Source: Psychrobacillus mangrovi (GTDB lineage Bacteria > Bacillota > Bacilli > Bacillales_A > Planococcaceae). Taken from it: a stretch of 64,000 nucleotides of DNA. The stretch covers positions 1 through 64,000 of the forward strand of contig NZ_JBAWSY010000007.1 of NCBI RefSeq assembly GCF_037104765.1. Direction: 5' to 3'. Under the pieces are notes generated by a model that was not told where the DNA came from, ran no database searches, and saw only the letters and a list, made by a program, of their open reading frames with translations. Below are positions 43,226 to 52,701 of the stretch, in pieces (positions within the stretch are counted from its first letter, which is position 1; every line of letters begins with the position of its first letter). The translations under genes and the position numbers were made by a program.

Positions 43226-43993
43226 TTATTTTGGTGCATCGTTTAAAGTTCCATCTTCCAGCACACGTGGTTGGATCAAAACTTCTACACGTCTATTTTT
43301 AGCCCGACCTTCAGCGGAATCATTAGGTGCTACTGGTTTAAATTCACCATACCCTTTTGAACTAAAATAAAGTGGATCAATTGTATTATTTTCAACTAAA
43401 ATCTTTAAGAAATTAACCGAACGCATAACACTAAGTTCCCAGTTAGAAGAAAATTCACTACTAGAAATAGGAACATTATCCGTATGACCTGTTATGACAA
43501 CATGACGAGGGGGATCAAACACTAATAGATCAGATATATCTTTAGCAATTTGGAGATACTGCGGATTCACTTCTGCCTCACCTGTATCAAACAAAATACT
43601 ATCCCGAATTGTTACTAATAGGCCTTCATCCGTTAATTGTGTTGCAAATTGCTTTTCTAATGCATTGACAGCAATATACTCATCTACGCTATCTTGAATC
43701 TCTGATAATGCTTGTTGGTCTTCAATATATGCTGTACTTTGCTCATTACTATTAGTTTTGTTTGGTGTAATCGGCACATCCAGCGGCGACGGATTTTCCA
43801 TTAGTCCCACTCCGCCATCAAACACTTGACTAAAAACCTGGGACATCTGCTCCAGTTTTTCCTGATCTACTGTACTGGATGCAAACAAAACGATAAATAA
43901 CGCCAACAATAAAGTTAATATATCCGCATAAGGAAGAAGCCAAGATTCACTCATTTCCTCTTCTTCTTTATGTTTCTTATGCTTCTTTGCCAA
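43226..43993 (-). CDS. motB: Flagellar motor protein MotB
   Basis: A 255-residue stator protein. After a Lys/His/Glu-rich cytoplasmic start, the single membrane span SWLLPYADILTLLLALFIVLFASS contains the proton-binding Asp. A C-terminal OmpA-like peptidoglycan-binding domain follows (VVITGHTDNVPI, ELSVMRSVNFLK, GRAKNRRVEVLI). TTG 43993 is preferred because GGGGAGG is 6 nt upstream; the ATG seven codons earlier has no site. It overlaps the end of motA by 17 nt. The motif favours H+ (MotB) over Na+ (MotS), but that is an inference. Confidence 0.93.
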   Translation of the reverse strand: MAKKHKKHKEEEEMSESWLLPYADILTLLLALFIVLFASSTVDQEKLEQMSQVFSQVFDGGVGLMENPSPLDVPITPNKTNSNEQSTAYIEDQQALSEIQDSVDEYIAVNALEKQFATQLTDEGLLVTIRDSILFDTGEAEVNPQYLQIAKDISDLLVFDPPRHVVITGHTDNVPISSSEFSSNWELSVMRSVNFLKILVENNTIDPLYFSSKGYGEFKPVAPNDSAEGRAKNRRVEVLIQPRVLEDGTLNDAPK

Positions 43994-44780
43994 GGCCGAC
44001 CTCCCCGCTTTCATTTAAAACTTTTTTGCGTTCCGACATTGAAAGATATGAAGCCAGCTTTTGTTCAATAACTCGTGGAGAATCTCCTTCTAAAACAGAA
44101 AGTATACCTTCTAACATCATTGTTTTTTGACGTATTTCTTGTTTAGATTTACGTTTTAATTTATTTGCAAATGGATGCCAAAGTACATATCCAGTAAAAA
44201 TCCCTAGCAACGTTGCTATAAATGCGGCAGAGATGGCGTGACCTAGTTTTTCTACATCATTCATATCGCCCAGCGCTGCTATTAACCCCACAACGGCTCC
44301 TAGAACCCCTAAAGTAGGAGCGTATGTACCAGCTTGTGAGAAAATATGTGCACCACCTGCATGTCTCTCTTCCAATGCATCTATCTCTTCGGTTAATACA
44401 TCACGTATATAATCCGCATTCTGACCATCAATCGCAAGTGTCAAACCATTTTTTAAAAATGGATCTTCTACTTCCGTTGTCTTACTTTCTAATGCAAGTA
44501 ATCCTTCTCTTCGAGCTAAATCTGCCCAACCAGAAAACATTTTAATAACGTCATAATCAGGCAATAACTTTACCTCTTTAAATATAACGCCAAAGAGCTT
44601 AGGAACACGTTTTAACTCATTCATTGGGAACCCTATAACAATTGTAGCTATTGTTCCAAAGATAATGATTAAAATAGCTGCTGGATTAAAAAGAGCAACT
44701 AATGGTACTCCCTTTAAAACTATCCCAACTAATAAAGCAACAAATCCTAGTACAAGACCAATTACGGTAGACTTATCCAT
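43977..44780 (-). CDS. motA: Flagellar motor protein MotA
   Basis: A 267-residue stator subunit with four membrane spans (about 4-24, 31-50, 150-172, 182-203) and a large cytoplasmic loop with charged residues that contact FliG (RREGLLALESK, DYIRDVLTEEIDALEERH). The conserved Pro pair region GTYAPTLGVLGAVVGLIAAL is present. With MotB it forms the A5B2 stator. No other flagellar gene is in the window, as in B. subtilis, where motAB stands alone. Confidence 0.94.
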   Translation of the reverse strand: MDKSTVIGLVLGFVALLVGIVLKGVPLVALFNPAAILIIIFGTIATIVIGFPMNELKRVPKLFGVIFKEVKLLPDYDVIKMFSGWADLARREGLLALESKTTEVEDPFLKNGLTLAIDGQNADYIRDVLTEEIDALEERHAGGAHIFSQAGTYAPTLGVLGAVVGLIAALGDMNDVEKLGHAISAAFIATLLGIFTGYVLWHPFANKLKRKSKQEIRQKTMMLEGILSVLEGDSPRVIEQKLASYLSMSERKKVLNESGEVGLGKEA

Positions 44781-44969
44781 TCATTTTCCCCCACATTCTA
44801 TATCTAACATTTATTTCGGTTATTCTGCATTTTTTTTAATAATAAACTTCCTTTTACATAATTAAATTTCATAATATATGAACTATCTATGTCTTTAATC
44901 CTGTAACAATGAGTATTCAACTGATTTAAAAACTGATATTATGAAATTAATACAGAAAGGAGTCGAAAT

Positions 44970-46202
44970 ATGTCATCTTTTAATGAAAATTTAAATAAGT
45001 ATGCTGCTTTGGCTGTAGAAGTTGGAGTTAACATTCAACCAGGTCAAAATTTATTTATTGCTGCATCAATTGATAGTGTAGAACTCGTTCGATTAATTAC
45101 GAAAAAAGCTTATGAAAATGGTGCGAACCAAGTTTTTGTAGATTTTTCAGACGATGAGATTACTCGCTTACGTTACGATTTAGCACCTAAAGAGTCCTTT
45201 GACTTCTTCCCGTCTTGGAAAGCACAAGAAAAGGAATTACTAGCGGAGCAAGGTGCCGCTTTCATGAGCATTATAAGTCAAAGTCCAGATCTATTAAAAG
45301 GAGTAGATGCAAGTAAAATTGCAGCGTTCCAAAAAGCTGCTGGTACTGCGTTAAACAAGTATCGTCAGTACACTCAATCCGACAAAGTTAGCTGGACAGT
45401 AATCGCATCACCATCTAAAGCGTGGGCAAGTAAGGTTTTTCCTGAAGTTGCCGAAGAAAAACAAGTTTCTGCTTTATGGGATGCTATATTTAAAGCGGTT
45501 CGTGCAGATTTAGAGGAACCAGTTGCAGCTTGGAAAGAGCATGACGAATTACTTCATACTAAAGTAGATTATTTAAATAATAAAAACTATAAAAAACTAC
45601 ACTATACAGCGCCTGGTACAGATTTGACTATCGAACTACCTACAGGACATCTATGGTGTGGAGCAAGTAGTGTGAATGAAAAAGGAAACGATTTCATGGC
45701 TAATATGCCAACTGAGGAAGTTTTCACAGTTCCTTTAAAAACTGGAGTTTATGGGTACGTAGCAAGTACAAAGCCTCTTAGTTACGGAGGAAATATCATT
45801 GACAATTTCACTGTGACATTTGAAAAAGGTCGTATTGTGAAAGTAGAAGCTGAACAAGGTCAAACTGTGTTAGAGAATCTTGTTGCAACAGATGAAGGCT
45901 CTCATTATTTAGGAGAAGTAGCCCTTGTCCCACATGATTCACCTATCTCTAATTCAAACTTACTATTCTATAACACACTATTTGATGAAAATGCTTCTAA
46001 CCACTTGGCAATAGGAAGTGCATATGCATTTTGTTTAGAAGGTGGTAAAAAAATGAGCAGAGAAGAACTAGCTCAAAACGGTTTGAATGAAAGTATTACG
46101 CATGTAGATTTTATGATAGGATCGGACAAAATGGATATTGATGGAATCCATGAGGACGGTACAATCGAGCCAATTTTCCGCAATGGAAATTGGGCATTCT
46201 AA
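44970..46202 (+). CDS. ampS: Aminopeptidase, M29 family (AmpS type), copy 1
   Basis: A 410-residue M29 metallo-aminopeptidase. C-terminal metal-binding segments are visible: MPTEEVFTVPLKTGV, GSHYLGEVALVPHDSPIS, FYNTLFDENASNHLAIG and HVDFMIGSDKMDIDG, which supply the Glu, Glu, His, Tyr/His and His-x-Asp type ligands of the family. It releases N-terminal residues from peptides in the cytoplasm. GAAAGGAG precedes the ATG. A clear paralogue lies at 56902-58131. Confidence 0.93.
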   Translation: MSSFNENLNKYAALAVEVGVNIQPGQNLFIAASIDSVELVRLITKKAYENGANQVFVDFSDDEITRLRYDLAPKESFDFFPSWKAQEKELLAEQGAAFMSIISQSPDLLKGVDASKIAAFQKAAGTALNKYRQYTQSDKVSWTVIASPSKAWASKVFPEVAEEKQVSALWDAIFKAVRADLEEPVAAWKEHDELLHTKVDYLNNKNYKKLHYTAPGTDLTIELPTGHLWCGASSVNEKGNDFMANMPTEEVFTVPLKTGVYGYVASTKPLSYGGNIIDNFTVTFEKGRIVKVEAEQGQTVLENLVATDEGSHYLGEVALVPHDSPISNSNLLFYNTLFDENASNHLAIGSAYAFCLEGGKKMSREELAQNGLNESITHVDFMIGSDKMDIDGIHEDGTIEPIFRNGNWAF

Positions 46203-46293
46203 TCTACTTAAATAGATTTCTATAATATTCTACTTACTTTTTATAGTATTTTAAGTTATAATATTAGTATCATGACTAGTGAGGTGTTTAATA

Positions 46294-46428
46294 ATGGGCT
46301 TATTCACAGTTACAGTTCTTGGAGTTGCTGGAGGTATAGGAGTAGTAGGTTATGTAATAATTAGCTACTTCGCAAAAGCAATGAACACACATGATTCAAT
46401 TACAGTTGATCCAAAACCTTCTAAATAA
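46294..46428 (+). CDS. Small single-span membrane protein, 44 residues
   Basis: Found by translation. A Gly/Val-rich membrane helix (residues ~5-25, VLGVAGGIGVVGYVIISYF) is followed by a short polar tail (KAMNTHDSITVDPKPSK). GAGGTG lies 7 nt before the ATG and a strong terminator starts 5 nt after the stop. It stands alone 91 bp after the aminopeptidase gene. I do not know its family. Confidence 0.75.
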   Translation: MGLFTVTVLGVAGGIGVVGYVIISYFAKAMNTHDSITVDPKPSK

Positions 46429-46431
46429 TCC

Positions 46432-46466
46432 AAAACAACCGCAATCTTTGCGGTTGTTTTTTTTTC
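46432..46466 (+). terminator. Terminator after the 44-residue protein
   Basis: 10-bp stem AACAACCGCA / TGCGGTTGTT followed by nine T residues. Confidence 0.9.
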
Positions 46467-46686
46467 GAGAATACCTGATACTATTTCTCATTTTCTTTTC
46501 ATTTACAAGACATTTTTATGTCAATTTAATTACCTTCCAGTACTATATATTTATTTTGAACAACTTTAAAGGTAAAAACGGACTATTATTATATGAAACA
46601 ATTGTAAACTTCCACAAACTGACAAATGGCATTACGTCCTTTATCCTTTATACTAAATAAGTATGATTGAATGGGAGGTATAATAT

Positions 46687-47694
46687 ATGTTTTCAAATAC
46701 GCATATTGGAATAGATTTAGGTACAGCAAATACATTAGTATATACAAAAAGCAAAGGCTTACTATTAAATGAACCGACTGTTGTCGCATTAGACACTAAA
46801 ACAAAAGAAATTATCGCATTTGGTGAGAAAGCAAAAGAAATGATCGGTAAGACACCCTCTTCTATTGAAGTTATTCGACCTTTAAAAGATGGTGTAATTG
46901 CTGATTTTGATGTCACGACAGAACTATTAAAACTGATTATGCAAAAAGCAGGCAAAAAGCTTGGAACCGCTTTAAGAAAGCCTTCTGTTGTTGTTTGTAC
47001 CCCATCGGGTGCAACATCCGTCGAACGAAGAGCAATTCAAGATGCAGTTAGACAGAGTGGAGCAAAAGATGTACAACTGATGGAAGAACCGGTAGCTGCT
47101 GCAATTGGTGCAGGACTTCCTGTAAATGAACCAGTTGCGAGTATGATTGTTGATATTGGTGGCGGTACTACAGAAGTTGGAATTATCTCATTTGGTGGCG
47201 TTGTTGCTTCCAACACTGTAAAAGCTGCAGGAGATAAAATGGATGAAGCTATTATTAATTTTATTCGCAAAGAATATAATATTTTAATTGGAGAACCAAC
47301 AGCTGAAGAAATCAAGAAAACAATTGGACATGCATTGGTACCACACACCGTTGAGCAGATGGATGTAAGAGGAAGAGACGTCGTAACAGGATTACCAAAA
47401 ACGATCCATCTTTCTTCTACACAAATACAGGGAGTTTTAGCGGAATCACTTGAAACTATTTTAGAAGCAATTCGGGCTACACTGGAAATTTGTCCCCCTG
47501 AGTTAGCTGGTGATATCGTGGATCATGGCGTTGTTTTAACTGGTGGAGGAGCACTGTTAAAGGATATAAAAGAATGGCTTTCAACGGTTATTGAAGTACC
47601 TGTTCATATTGCTCCTGAACCTCTACAATCAGTAGCTATCGGTACAGGAAAATCATATTTCATCTCTGAGCGAAAACAAAGACTAGCGAAATAA
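46687..47694 (+). CDS. mreBH: MreBH, rod shape-determining actin-like protein
   Basis: A 335-residue bacterial actin. Phosphate-1 loop IGIDLGTANTLVY, connect-1 and phosphate-2 IVDIGGGTTEVGIISFGG and the adenosine loop VVLTGGGALLKDI are intact. The length equals B. subtilis MreBH and the gene stands alone, away from mreCD, which favours MreBH over MreB or Mbl. It directs lateral wall synthesis and the LytE hydrolase. GGGAGG lies upstream of the ATG. Regulation by SigI in B. subtilis could not be checked here; no such box was recognised. Confidence 0.88.
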   Translation: MFSNTHIGIDLGTANTLVYTKSKGLLLNEPTVVALDTKTKEIIAFGEKAKEMIGKTPSSIEVIRPLKDGVIADFDVTTELLKLIMQKAGKKLGTALRKPSVVVCTPSGATSVERRAIQDAVRQSGAKDVQLMEEPVAAAIGAGLPVNEPVASMIVDIGGGTTEVGIISFGGVVASNTVKAAGDKMDEAIINFIRKEYNILIGEPTAEEIKKTIGHALVPHTVEQMDVRGRDVVTGLPKTIHLSSTQIQGVLAESLETILEAIRATLEICPPELAGDIVDHGVVLTGGGALLKDIKEWLSTVIEVPVHIAPEPLQSVAIGTGKSYFISERKQRLAK

Positions 47695-47708
47695 ATAATT
47701 AAATAAAT

Positions 47709-47744
47709 GCCACTCAAAGTTCCTTACCTGAGTGGTTATTTTTC
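47709..47744 (+). terminator. mreBH terminator
   Basis: Stem CCACTCA / TGAGTGG followed by TTATTTTTC. Confidence 0.7.
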
Positions 47745-47843
47745 ATGAGAATATTTATTTTTTTTAATCTGTATACTTATTAGAGGAAATCTTTATTGGT
47801 TTCATATAAAATAATAGATGTAGAAATTTGAAGGGGGAATTCC

Positions 47844-48413
47844 ATGCCTAGTTTACAAGAGATATTAGCTTACAATGAATCATTTGTACAAAAAAAGTTG
47901 TATGAACCATATTTAACGACGAAATTTCCAAATAAACGAATTGTAATTTTAACATGTATGGACACAAGGCTCGTAGAAATGCTCCCTAAATCCATGAACT
48001 TTAAAAACGGTGATGTTAAAATTGTAAAAAGTGCTGGTGCAGTGATCAATCATCCGTTTGGTGGTATTATGCGTAGTCTAATCGTAGCGGTTTATGAACT
48101 TCAAGCAGATGAAATATATGTTATCGGGCACTATGATTGCGGTATGAGTTCTATTCAAACAGATAAAATCATCGATAAAATGACAAAAAGAGGGATAGAT
48201 CCAAAAGTTATTGATATATTAAAGAAATCCGGCGTAGAAGTTGAAAAATGGTTAGAAGGTTTTTCTGATGTCAAGGACAGTGTTTTACATAGCGTCGATA
48301 TGATTAAAAATCACCCACTTATGCTAAATAGTATACCTGTACATGGGCTCATCATTGATCCTAATACTGGTAGATTAGATTTGGTGAAAGATGGAAATCT
48401 CGACGTAGAATAG
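47844..48413 (+). CDS. Beta-class carbonic anhydrase
   Basis: A 189-residue beta-carbonic anhydrase that hydrates CO2. Zinc-site motifs are CMDTRL (Cys, with the Asp-Arg dyad) and GHYDCGM (His and Cys). The shorter C-terminus and the YVIGHYDCGM form match the YtiB-like subgroup of Bacillales. GGGGG precedes the ATG. It is monocistronic with a terminator after the stop. Confidence 0.92.
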   Translation: MPSLQEILAYNESFVQKKLYEPYLTTKFPNKRIVILTCMDTRLVEMLPKSMNFKNGDVKIVKSAGAVINHPFGGIMRSLIVAVYELQADEIYVIGHYDCGMSSIQTDKIIDKMTKRGIDPKVIDILKKSGVEVEKWLEGFSDVKDSVLHSVDMIKNHPLMLNSIPVHGLIIDPNTGRLDLVKDGNLDVE

Positions 48414-48434
48414 AATATTTCCCGGGAAATCGAC

Positions 48435-48474
48435 AAAAGCTGGTTATTCATCAATTGATGAATAACCAGCTTTT
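48435..48474. terminator. Bidirectional terminator
   Basis: A 19-bp perfect stem AAAAGCTGGTTATTCATCA / TGATGAATAACCAGCTTTT with a 2-nt loop. Confidence 0.92.
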
Positions 48475-48513
48475 CGTTTTGGAAAGAATTTTTTTATAAA
48501 TACTCTTACCCTT

Positions 48514-49059
48514 TCAGAAGTCCTCACTAATACATGCATAAATATAATGATCTTCCCACTTACCATTAATATACAAAAGACTTCGAAGCAATCCTTCTCG
48601 ATGAAAAGCGTTATTTTCTAGAACTTTAATTGAACCAAGATTTCTAGGTGATACATAAGCTTCCATACGATTCAGATTGACATGTTCAAACCCAAACAGC
48701 TTAACAAGGTGTACAGCTTCAGAAGCTATTCCTTTTCCAGTTAATTTTTCGTCTATTGAATAGCCGATTAGTCCACTAGAAAAAGGCATTCTCTTTAAGC
48801 TATATAATGAGATACTACCAATCATTTGATCAGTATTATGCTCAAATACCCCAAAGCTATATTCTCTTTTTTCATTCATCAATAAGAGAGACTCACGTAT
48901 TTTTTCTCTTTGCACTGCTGTTGTATAATAATCATCTCGATGCAATGGTTCATATACAGCCCAATATTTTTTATTTCTATAAACAAGATTTGCAAGATTG
49001 GGTGCGTCCTTTACATTTAATGTCCGTAAATAACATGTGTCTCCTTCTAAATAGATCAA
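48514..49059 (-). CDS. GNAT family acetyltransferase, RimJ/RimL type
   Basis: A 181-residue GNAT of the Acetyltransf_3 class. The acetyl-CoA loop is SIDEKLTGKGIASEAV and the typical later motif LNRMEAYVSPRNLGSIKVLENNAF is present, as in protein N-terminal or ribosomal-protein acetyltransferases. The target is unknown. It starts 6 nt after the stop of the M3 peptidase gene, so the two are an operon. Confidence 0.9.
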   Translation of the reverse strand: MIYLEGDTCYLRTLNVKDAPNLANLVYRNKKYWAVYEPLHRDDYYTTAVQREKIRESLLLMNEKREYSFGVFEHNTDQMIGSISLYSLKRMPFSSGLIGYSIDEKLTGKGIASEAVHLVKLFGFEHVNLNRMEAYVSPRNLGSIKVLENNAFHREGLLRSLLYINGKWEDHYIYACISEDF

Positions 49060-49065
49060 ACATCG

Positions 49066-50868
49066 TCACCCTTTTGCATTAGTTAATTGAATGAACTCGT
49101 TGACATCTTGAATGCAAAGATTAATGCCTTTAATCCAAAAATCTTCTTTTGTAATATCTTCACCAAGATGCTTCATCGCTAAATCTTCTACTGACATTAC
49201 CGCAGTATCCTGAAGAAGTGCAATATATTTTTCCTCAAAATTTGTACCTTCGTTAATTGCTTTAGCATAAATACTTAACGAAAATAAATAACCAAACGTG
49301 TATGGGAAATTATAAAAAGGAACCCCTGTAATATAAAAATGTAATTTAGAAGCCCAGAAATGTGGATGCGTTGTTTCTAGTGAGTCACCATATGCTTCAT
49401 TTTGAGCAATTTCCATTAGCTCGTTCAATCGAGCAGCTGAAACGATTCCATTTTTACGCTCTTCATAAAATCTTGTTTCAAATAAGAAGCGAGCATGAAT
49501 ATTCATAAAGAAAGCAACGCTTCTTTGGATTTTATCCTCTAGTAAAGCAATCTTCTCGTCGTCTGTTTTTGCTTCTTTTACTGCTGCGTCTGCTACAATC
49601 ATTTCTGCAAACGTAGATGCCGTTTCTGCTACTCCCATTGCATACTGACGATTCATCCAATGTACTGGTCTTAAAGCATATGAATGAAAAGCATGTCCCA
49701 ATTCATGTGCTAGCGTAGAAACATTTGACATAGTTCCACTGTAAGTCATGAAAATACGGGATTCTTCTGAAACTGGCATTCCCGTACAAAAGCCACCTGG
49801 ACGCTTGTTTGGACGATCTTCTGCTTCAATCCAACCTTTTTCAAAAGCATTTCTTGAAAAGGCTTCTAATCTTGGTCCAAATTCTTTAAAATGCTTTAAG
49901 ATAAATTCTGCACCTTGTTGGTATCCCATTTTCTCTGTTGAAGCACTTACTGGTGCATCCAAATCGTACCAATGCATCCCTTCTTTACCTAGCATTGTCG
50001 ATTTTACATTTAAATATTCGACGAAAGGAGCTTTATTTTTGGAGATAGCGCCCCACATTGCATCCAATGTCTCCTGCTTCATCCGATTAATTTCAAGAGG
50101 TTCTGGTAGGACAGACTCCCAGCCTCTTTTTTCGTAAATAGCTAATCGAAAACCTGCTAAATGATTTAAAGTTTTTGCAAAAAATTCTTCTTTATCTGTC
50201 CAAGCTGCTTCTAGCACTTCGAAAGCTTCTTTACGTGTAATAGCATCTTCATGAGAGCTTAAATTATTTGCTTGTCCTACTGAAAGTTCTTTTTCTACTC
50301 CATCTACTTTAACTTTTACGCGAATATCGCCTACCAATAGATCATATAGTTGTCCCCAAGCATGATATCCATCTACACCAAGAGCTGTAATCATAGACTC
50401 TTCTTTTTCAGAAAGCATTCTCTTTGCTTCGTCTCTCCACTCATTTAAAACAAATGAAAATTCAAGTAATTGATCAGAATTTATTAATTCATTCCATACC
50501 TCTTCCGTTGTCTTACTAATCGTTTGTTGAAAACCTAACATCATAGAAGAAAACTTAGCATACAGACTTCCTATTTCCCCTTCTAAAAGAGAAGCTTTTT
50601 TATCTGTAGTGTCTTGGGCTTGAAAACAGCCAATTACCGCTCCAGCTTCCGACAAATTAGTCGCAATATCTTTTAATTCATCAATTATACTAACGATTTT
50701 ACTTGATTCCTGAACTGATGTGGGAGTTGTAAAACTTTCTAATTTTTCTCCAAACATCTTTAGCTTTTCTTTTACTACATCTAAATGGTCTCGCAACGCT
50801 TTAGATTCACTTCCACCTTCAAAGAACACATCTAAATCCCAAGTAATCGGATATTCTAATTTCCCCAT
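49066..50868 (-). CDS. pepF: Oligoendopeptidase F family M3 metallopeptidase
   Basis: A 600-residue cytoplasmic M3B peptidase. The zinc site is HELGH (in STLAHELGHAFHSYAL), with the third ligand Glu further on (AETASTFAEMIV). The long helical N-terminal domain shields the active site so that only short peptides enter. It belongs to the clade that B. subtilis calls YjbG/YusX; which one is not certain. It is co-transcribed with the downstream acetyltransferase gene. Confidence 0.93.
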   Translation of the reverse strand: MGKLEYPITWDLDVFFEGGSESKALRDHLDVVKEKLKMFGEKLESFTTPTSVQESSKIVSIIDELKDIATNLSEAGAVIGCFQAQDTTDKKASLLEGEIGSLYAKFSSMMLGFQQTISKTTEEVWNELINSDQLLEFSFVLNEWRDEAKRMLSEKEESMITALGVDGYHAWGQLYDLLVGDIRVKVKVDGVEKELSVGQANNLSSHEDAITRKEAFEVLEAAWTDKEEFFAKTLNHLAGFRLAIYEKRGWESVLPEPLEINRMKQETLDAMWGAISKNKAPFVEYLNVKSTMLGKEGMHWYDLDAPVSASTEKMGYQQGAEFILKHFKEFGPRLEAFSRNAFEKGWIEAEDRPNKRPGGFCTGMPVSEESRIFMTYSGTMSNVSTLAHELGHAFHSYALRPVHWMNRQYAMGVAETASTFAEMIVADAAVKEAKTDDEKIALLEDKIQRSVAFFMNIHARFLFETRFYEERKNGIVSAARLNELMEIAQNEAYGDSLETTHPHFWASKLHFYITGVPFYNFPYTFGYLFSLSIYAKAINEGTNFEEKYIALLQDTAVMSVEDLAMKHLGEDITKEDFWIKGINLCIQDVNEFIQLTNAKG

Positions 50869-51021
50869 TATTTTTCCCCCTTAAAAATTCATACTAGTTC
50901 GAAATATATTATATCATGATTTTTATTTTCCGTTATTCTGGGTTTTGCCATGAAACATTCACAAATGAATTTGTCGCAATAAAATTTCAAAGGTATACTA
51001 TAATAAATAGGAGGGATGCGT

Positions 51022-51750
51022 ATGATTAAAATAATCTTTTTGATTATAAGCTTGTTCTCTACCATCATGGTAAATATACTCGCAAATACTCTACCGATTA
51101 ATCATCAAACAACCGGAGAAATTTCAAATAGACTACCTTCATTATTTACTCCTGCAAGCTACGTATTTCTCATCTGGATTGCCATATATTTATTACTTGC
51201 ATATTGGATTTGGAATATTGTAAAAGAATTTAAAAGTGGAGAATCCATATCCGCGACAAGAGTAATATTATTTGTAAGTAGCTCCATTTTAAATATTCTT
51301 TGGATTTTCTTTTGGCATTACGAGTTATTTTTATTCGCCCTTATTGATATATTTGCTTTATTAGGAGTACTGTTTATATTATATAAAACGTATTCTTCTG
51401 ATGAGCAATTATGGATAAAGAGGCTCCCTATTTCTATTTACTTAGGGTGGATATTCGTCGCAACCTTTGATAATATTGACTACTATCTTACTTATGTAGA
51501 ATTTGGTGGTTGGGGCATGACGAAATCACTTTGGGTTGTTATCTTTCTTACAATTGCTACAGCAATTGCATTACATATTCGTTTCCATTATAATGACCCA
51601 GTGATTGTATTAGTCTTTATTTGGGCGTTTATCGGGATTGCCTACCGACATATGTTACATGAATTATTAATAACCTCCGCATCAATTTTTTTAAGTTTTG
51701 TACTTATAGTAGGAATATTATTTATAAAAAAAATGCCTCGGAAATCTTAA
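51022..51750 (+). CDS. TspO/tryptophan-rich sensory protein-like membrane protein
   Basis: A 242-residue membrane protein with seven predicted spans, longer than the five-span TspO core. The N-terminal half carries the TspO-like pattern PSLFTPASYVFLIWIAIYLLLAYWIW and LNILWIFFWHYELF. In Bacillales such proteins are annotated as tryptophan-rich sensory protein; a porphyrin or lipid ligand is possible but untested. ATG 51022 was chosen because GGAGGG lies 6 nt upstream; the ATG at 51016 is too close to it. Confidence 0.75.
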   Translation: MIKIIFLIISLFSTIMVNILANTLPINHQTTGEISNRLPSLFTPASYVFLIWIAIYLLLAYWIWNIVKEFKSGESISATRVILFVSSSILNILWIFFWHYELFLFALIDIFALLGVLFILYKTYSSDEQLWIKRLPISIYLGWIFVATFDNIDYYLTYVEFGGWGMTKSLWVVIFLTIATAIALHIRFHYNDPVIVLVFIWAFIGIAYRHMLHELLITSASIFLSFVLIVGILFIKKMPRKS

Positions 51751-51769
51751 TTTCCAAGGCATTTTTTAC
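51726..51769. terminator. Bidirectional terminator between the TspO-like gene and map
   Basis: Stem AAAAAATGCCT / AGGCATTTTTT plus inner GGAAA / TTTCC, overlapping the last codons of the plus-strand gene. Confidence 0.85.
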
Positions 51770-51782
51770 TATCCATTTTTTA

Positions 51783-52532
51783 TCAATCTAATTTGGTCAA
51801 AAATAGCGGACCTTCTTTTGTCACGACAATTGTATGCTCAATTTGGGCAACTAATGATTTATCAGGTGTCACAAAAGTCCAACCGTCTCCTGATTCTACA
51901 ATATGTTCAGCTTTTTGAGAGATAAATGGTTCTACTGCTAGCACCATTCCCTCTTTTAAAATCGTTGGATCCCATGCATCATAATAATTGAGTACGTGCT
52001 GTGGAGCTTCATGAAGTGATTTACCAATCCCATGACCAGTTAAGTTCATAATGACATGTAAACCATTGTCTTTCGCTTCTCTCTCAACCTCTTTTCCGAT
52101 TCTATTCAGGCGAGATCCAGCTTTCACTTTTAACATAGCCCGATTAAACGCACTTTCTGCCACTGCACATAACTTTTCTTTTTCTTCATAACCTTCACCA
52201 ACAACAAAAGAAATGCCTGTATCTGAAAAATAACCATCATAAGATCCAGATACGTCAATATTGACAACATCTCCCTCTTGAATAATGCGTGAGCCTGGAA
52301 TACCATGTGCCACTTCTTCATTTACGCTTATACAAGTATATCCCGGAAAATCATACTCACCCATTGGTCCTGATATTGCCCCATGGTCTTTAAAAAGCTT
52401 ACCACCAATTTCATCCAATTCCTTTGTGGTAATACCAGGCTTTGTTGCAACTCTCATTGCGTCACGAATTTCCGCAACAATACGACCTATTTTTTTTAAC
52501 GCTTCTAATTCTTCATTTGTTTGTACAATCAT
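51783..52532 (-). CDS. map: Type I methionine aminopeptidase
   Basis: A 249-residue MetAP-I that removes the initiator Met. Metal ligands appear in order: Asp in NIDVSGSYDGYFSDTG (two), His in NLTGHGIG, Glu in AVEPFIS and Glu in AQIEHTIVV; the substrate-side His is in EVAHGIPG. It is separate from the ribosomal operon and resembles the second B. subtilis enzyme (YflG). ATG 52532 was chosen for AGAAGGGA upstream and family length; the longer start adds seven residues. Confidence 0.93.
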   Translation of the reverse strand: MIVQTNEELEALKKIGRIVAEIRDAMRVATKPGITTKELDEIGGKLFKDHGAISGPMGEYDFPGYTCISVNEEVAHGIPGSRIIQEGDVVNIDVSGSYDGYFSDTGISFVVGEGYEEKEKLCAVAESAFNRAMLKVKAGSRLNRIGKEVEREAKDNGLHVIMNLTGHGIGKSLHEAPQHVLNYYDAWDPTILKEGMVLAVEPFISQKAEHIVESGDGWTFVTPDKSLVAQIEHTIVVTKEGPLFLTKLD

Positions 52533-52556
52533 CTTTACAAGATCCCTTCTCATATC

Positions 52557-52678
52557 AAATACGCCTTGGCGTATTTGTGTCTAGATTTTGTATCGTGCTT
52601 GCACGATTATGTCTTATACAAAATCTGTGACATCCGCCGAAGGCTTAACCTGTATTAACTTATTCTAATACAGGTTAA
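52557..52678. repeat. Compound stem-loop region upstream of map
   Basis: Three consecutive palindromes: AAATACGCC / GGCGTATTT (52557-52576), AGATTTTGTAT / ATACAAAATCT enclosing CGTGC / GCACG (52583-52626), and TTAACCTGTATTA / TAATACAGGTTAA (52645-52678). The last may terminate thiT on the minus strand. The first two look like an intergenic repeat common in Planococcaceae, from memory only. Confidence 0.65.
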
Positions 52679-52701
52679 ACTGTACAACAATCATATCATA
52701 T